A DNA stretch of 38,008 bases from a bacterium. GTDB lineage: Bacteria; JACRDZ01; JAQUKH01. A model generated the notes under the pieces. The model had not been told where the DNA came from. It saw nothing but the letters and a program-made list of their open reading frames with translations, and searched no databases. The stretch is from assembly GCA_040754625.1 (NCBI GenBank), contig JBFMCF010000097.1, positions 1-38,008 on the forward strand, in the 5' to 3' direction. Numbering within the stretch: the first letter of the stretch is position 1; each line of letters begins with the position of its first letter. Below, in pieces: positions 35,639 through 38,008 of the stretch. A program made the position numbers and the translations under genes.

Positions 35639-37297
35639 TTATTTTAATACCGCCCCTTTACTTCCCGAGGCAACCATTTTTGCATACCTGCTTAAATATC
35701 CTGTTTTAACACCAGGGCCTTTTGGTTCAAAACCGCTGAACCTGTCCTTAATTTCTTCATTCGTTATACGCGCATTTAATTTTCTCGCTGGAATATCTAT
35801 ATCTATTATATCGCCTTCTTTAAGAATTGCCAATGGTCCGCCTGAAGCGGCTTCAGGTGAAATGTGCCCTATGCATGCGCCTCTCGTCCCGCCTGAAAAA
35901 CGGCCGTCGGTCAAAAGCGCGACACTTTCTCCCAGTCCCATACCCATAACGGCGGACGTCGGTGTAAGCATTTCGCGCATCCCGGGGCCTCCTTTCGGCC
36001 CTTCGTTGCGTATGATAACACAATCCCCTGGTTTTATTTTCTTCCCAAAAATCGCTTTTACCGCGGATTCCTCTGATTCAAAAACCCTAGCCTTTCCCGT
36101 AAATTTGAGCATCTTTGAAGAAACAGCCGCTTCCTTCACTACCGCTCCTTCAGGGGCTATGTTCCCAAAAAGCACCGCGAGCCCGCCTGTTTTATGATAC
36201 GGGTTATTTAACGGCCTTATTACTTCATTATCTATTATTTCCGCGCTTTTTATATTCTCTTTCACCTTAACACCTGTCACCGTAATTTCATCAAGATTGA
36301 TTAAATTCTTCCTTGTCAGTTCTTTCATCAAAGCCGGTATCCCGCCGGCCATGTCTAAATCTTCCAGGTGATATTTACCCCCCGGCGACATACTGCAAAG
36401 GTGCGGGGTCTTACCGCTTATTTTGTTAAACTCATTCAATGACAAATCAATACCCACTTCTCTCGCGATTGCGGGAAGGTGTAATGCCGTATTGCTCGAC
36501 CCGCCGAACGCCATATCAACCACCATCGCGTTCCTGAACGCCCCGGGCGTCATAATTTTCCGCGGCGTAATATTTTTCTTTATTAATTCCAATATCTTTA
36601 TACCGGCTTGTTTCGCTAATCTTATACGCCTGCTGTCAACCGCGGGAACTGTTCCGTTTCCCGGCAGGGCCATTCCCATGGCCTCGCTTAAACAATTCAT
36701 AGAATTGGCCGTGAAAAGACCGGCGCATGAACCAGGCCCCGGACACGCGGTATCCTCCCATGCCAATAATTCTTTTTCGCTCATTTGATTCAGCCTGACT
36801 TTCCCGACAGCTTCAAAAGTGCTTATTAAATCCAGACACCTGCCTTTGTAATTGCCCGCGAGCATCGGCCCGCCGCTTATATAAACCGCGGGAATATTCA
36901 ACCTTCCCGCCGCCATGAGCATCCCGGGAATTATCTTGTCGCAATTTCCGACCATAACGAGCCCGTCAAACGGATGCGCCGAGCACATAATTTCTATGGA
37001 ATCCGCGATTATTTCACGGCTTGGCAGTGAATACTTCATTCCATCGTGATTCATTGTAATTCCATCACACACGCCGATAACCCCGAATTCCATAGGTGTT
37101 CCTCCCGCCATTCTTATCCCCGCCTTGACCGCGTCCGCAATCTGTCTTAAATGGATATGTCCCGGTATGATTTCATTGGCTGAATTTGCCACCGCGATCA
37201 AAGGCCCGCGAATTTCAGAATCCGTATATCCCATCGCCTTAAAAAGCGACCGGTGAGGCAGCCTGTCGATACCTTTTTTCATCATGTCACTGCGCAT
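35639..37297 (-). CDS. ilvD: Dihydroxy-acid dehydratase
   Basis: IlvD dehydrates dihydroxy-isovalerate and dihydroxy-methylvalerate. Cluster cysteines are C119 in GNCDKIIPG and C191 in [19 protein letters not shown]. The position that holds a third Cys in [2Fe-2S] enzymes is Gly here ([10 protein letters not shown]), as in the E. coli [4Fe-4S] enzyme. The length of 552 aa and the C-terminal SPEAASGGP motif are normal. The first ATG (MRSDMMKKG) has AAAGG upstream; Met5 or Met6 are alternatives. It is the first gene of the operon. Confidence 0.96.
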   Translation of the reverse strand: MRSDMMKKGIDRLPHRSLFKAMGYTDSEIRGPLIAVANSANEIIPGHIHLRQIADAVKAGIRMAGGTPMEFGVIGVCDGITMNHDGMKYSLPSREIIADSIEIMCSAHPFDGLVMVGNCDKIIPGMLMAAGRLNIPAVYISGGPMLAGNYKGRCLDLISTFEAVGKVRLNQMSEKELLAWEDTACPGPGSCAGLFTANSMNCLSEAMGMALPGNGTVPAVDSRRIRLAKQAGIKILELIKKNITPRKIMTPGAFRNAMVVDMAFGGSSNTALHLPAIAREVGIDLSLNEFNKISGKTPHLCSMSPGGKYHLEDLDMAGGIPALMKELTRKNLINLDEITVTGVKVKENIKSAEIIDNEVIRPLNNPYHKTGGLAVLFGNIAPEGAVVKEAAVSSKMLKFTGKARVFESEESAVKAIFGKKIKPGDCVIIRNEGPKGGPGMREMLTPTSAVMGMGLGESVALLTDGRFSGGTRGACIGHISPEAASGGPLAILKEGDIIDIDIPARKLNARITNEEIKDRFSGFEPKGPGVKTGYLSRYAKMVASGSKGAVLK

Positions 37298-37344
37298 AGA
37301 TTTACCTTTCTATATTCAGGAAACTTTTTTGAAATTAAATATTT

Positions 37345-37373
37345 ATTATAATCCTCTTTCATTTTTCTGTCAA
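37345..37373 (-). promoter_or_regulatory. ilvD: Consensus sigma70 promoter of the ilvD operon
   Basis: On the - strand, TTGACA (37368-37373) and TATAAT (37345-37350) match the consensus perfectly with 17 bp between them. The start near 37338 gives a leader of about 41 bases. No leader peptide, T-box or attenuator hairpin fits in so short a leader, so regulation by attenuation upstream of ilvD is unlikely. Confidence 0.85.
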
Positions 37374-37421
37374 ATAAATATATTCTCGCTTTATTTAAAA
37401 AGCAATTTTTATTTTTTTTAC

Positions 37422-37449
37422 TTGACACTTCTTAATAATATGCTACACT
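37422..37449 (+). promoter_or_regulatory. Promoter of the HU gene
   Basis: TTGACA (37422-37427) and TACACT (37444-37449) are 16 bp apart. Transcription would start near 37456, leaving a leader of about 87 bases. The leader contains GAAAGGGGGTG, which covers the ribosome binding site 11 bp before the ATG. It is divergent from the ilvD promoter about 50 bp away. Confidence 0.7.
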
Positions 37450-37542
37450 TTTTAAGGTTTTATCAATTAATATACACCTTTACATACGTAAAGGGCCATG
37501 ATAAATTTTAATTTTTGTTTTGAAAGGGGGTGAAACAAATAT

Positions 37543-37815
37543 ATGACAAAAGCTGATATCGTCAATAAAATTTCTGACAGTGTAGGGCTCAGCAAAAAAG
37601 ATGCTACTTCAGCAGTCGACGCAGTGATTGAAGCTATTACAAAGGCTTTATCCAAAGGTGAAAGTGTTCAGTTAGTAGGTTTCGGGTCATTTAACGTCCG
37701 CAAAAGAGCAGCAAGGAGAGGCCGCAATCCTCAAACCGGCGCTAGCATAAAAATAGCAGCGAGAAAGGTCCCTTCTTTCAAAGCCGGAAAAGCATTAAAA
37801 GACGCAGTAAACTGA
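37543..37815 (+). CDS. hup: HU family DNA-binding protein
   Basis: This is a 90-aa histone-like protein that bends and compacts DNA as a dimer. It has the two N-terminal helices ([20 protein letters not shown]), the turn [21 protein letters not shown], and the DNA-binding arm whose Pro is in GRNPQTG, followed by [21 protein letters not shown]. The length and all hallmark residues match HU. It could act on the divergent ilvD promoter region, but nothing in the sequence shows this. It has its own promoter and terminator, so it is monocistronic. Confidence 0.97.
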   Translation: MTKADIVNKISDSVGLSKKDATSAVDAVIEAITKALSKGESVQLVGFGSFNVRKRAARRGRNPQTGASIKIAARKVPSFKAGKALKDAVN

Positions 37816-37824
37816 TTTTTATAG

Positions 37825-37872
37825 AAGAGTATCCTGATTTTCTTTTTAGAAAATAAGGATACTCTTTTTTTT
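37825..37872 (+). terminator. Rho-independent terminator of the HU gene
   Basis: The stem pairs 37825-37842 with 37849-37866 in 17 base pairs with one G-A mismatch, a 6-nt loop (TTTTTA), and a run of eight T residues at 37865-37872. It begins 10 bp after the hup stop codon. Confidence 0.9.
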
Positions 37873-38008
37873 ATTTCTTTTCCAGAACTTTGACACCTCG
37901 AAAATAAATTTCTTTATTTGATAAGTAATTAGCTGATTTCAGGCAGACGTAGGCACTACGTTTTCTTTTAGGGAAGAAATAATTTTGGGCGGGATTGCGC
38001 AGCCTGTT

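Overview
The window is an A+T-rich stretch of bacterial chromosome. The organism probably has two membranes and lives without oxygen or at low oxygen. Signs of an outer membrane are three heptosyltransferase-type (GT9) glycosyltransferases. Signs of respiration are a complete System I cytochrome c maturation operon. The rotary ATPase present is the V/A type with all nine usual bacterial subunits; no F-type genes are seen. The dihydroxy-acid dehydratase resembles the oxygen-labile [4Fe-4S] class. This mixture suggests an uncultured or deep-branching Gram-negative lineage, but the sequence alone does not fix the phylum.

Layout, left to right. (1) 1-350: fragments of unknown genes on the + strand. 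(2) 361-10861, - strand: V/A-ATPase operon atpH-I-K-E-C-F-A-B-D, followed by two unrecognised genes (386 and 138 aa), all behind a near-consensus promoter at 10909-10937. (3) 10945-16395, - strand: ccmE-F-H-I-A-B-C-D with its own promoter at 16415-16443. ccmD encodes only 43 aa. CcmE carries the Cys-type heme-binding motif and the CcmH-like protein has an altered Cys motif, so this is a variant System I. (4) 16444-16873: gene-free. (5) 16874-20425, + strand: three signalling genes, namely a receiver plus degenerate GGDEF protein, a hybrid histidine kinase, and a protoglobin fused to a PsiE-like membrane domain. (6) 20432-28647, - strand: a cell-envelope cluster with three GT9 enzymes, one GT4 enzyme, a radical SAM/SPASM protein and a 52-aa charged protein. 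A RavA-ViaA pair (MoxR-type AAA+ ATPase and VWA protein) is embedded in it. The viaA frame is broken at a run of nine A/T bases. (7) 28648-29066: a bidirectional terminator and a 278-bp MITE-like palindromic element that touches the leuA stop codon. (8) 29063-37297, - strand: ilvD-ilvN-ilvB-ilvC-psd-pssA-leuA, joining branched-chain amino acid and phosphatidylethanolamine synthesis, behind a perfect consensus promoter. (9) 37543-37815, + strand: an HU gene, divergent from ilvD, with a strong terminator.

Most of the window is housekeeping. The parts that merit attention are the frameshifted viaA inside an envelope glycosyltransferase cluster, the variant Ccm system, the globin-PsiE fusion with its apparently leaderless promoter, the two unknown genes trailing the V-ATPase, and the MITE at the end of leuA. 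I saw no CRISPR array, no complete tRNA or rRNA gene, and no full insertion sequence.
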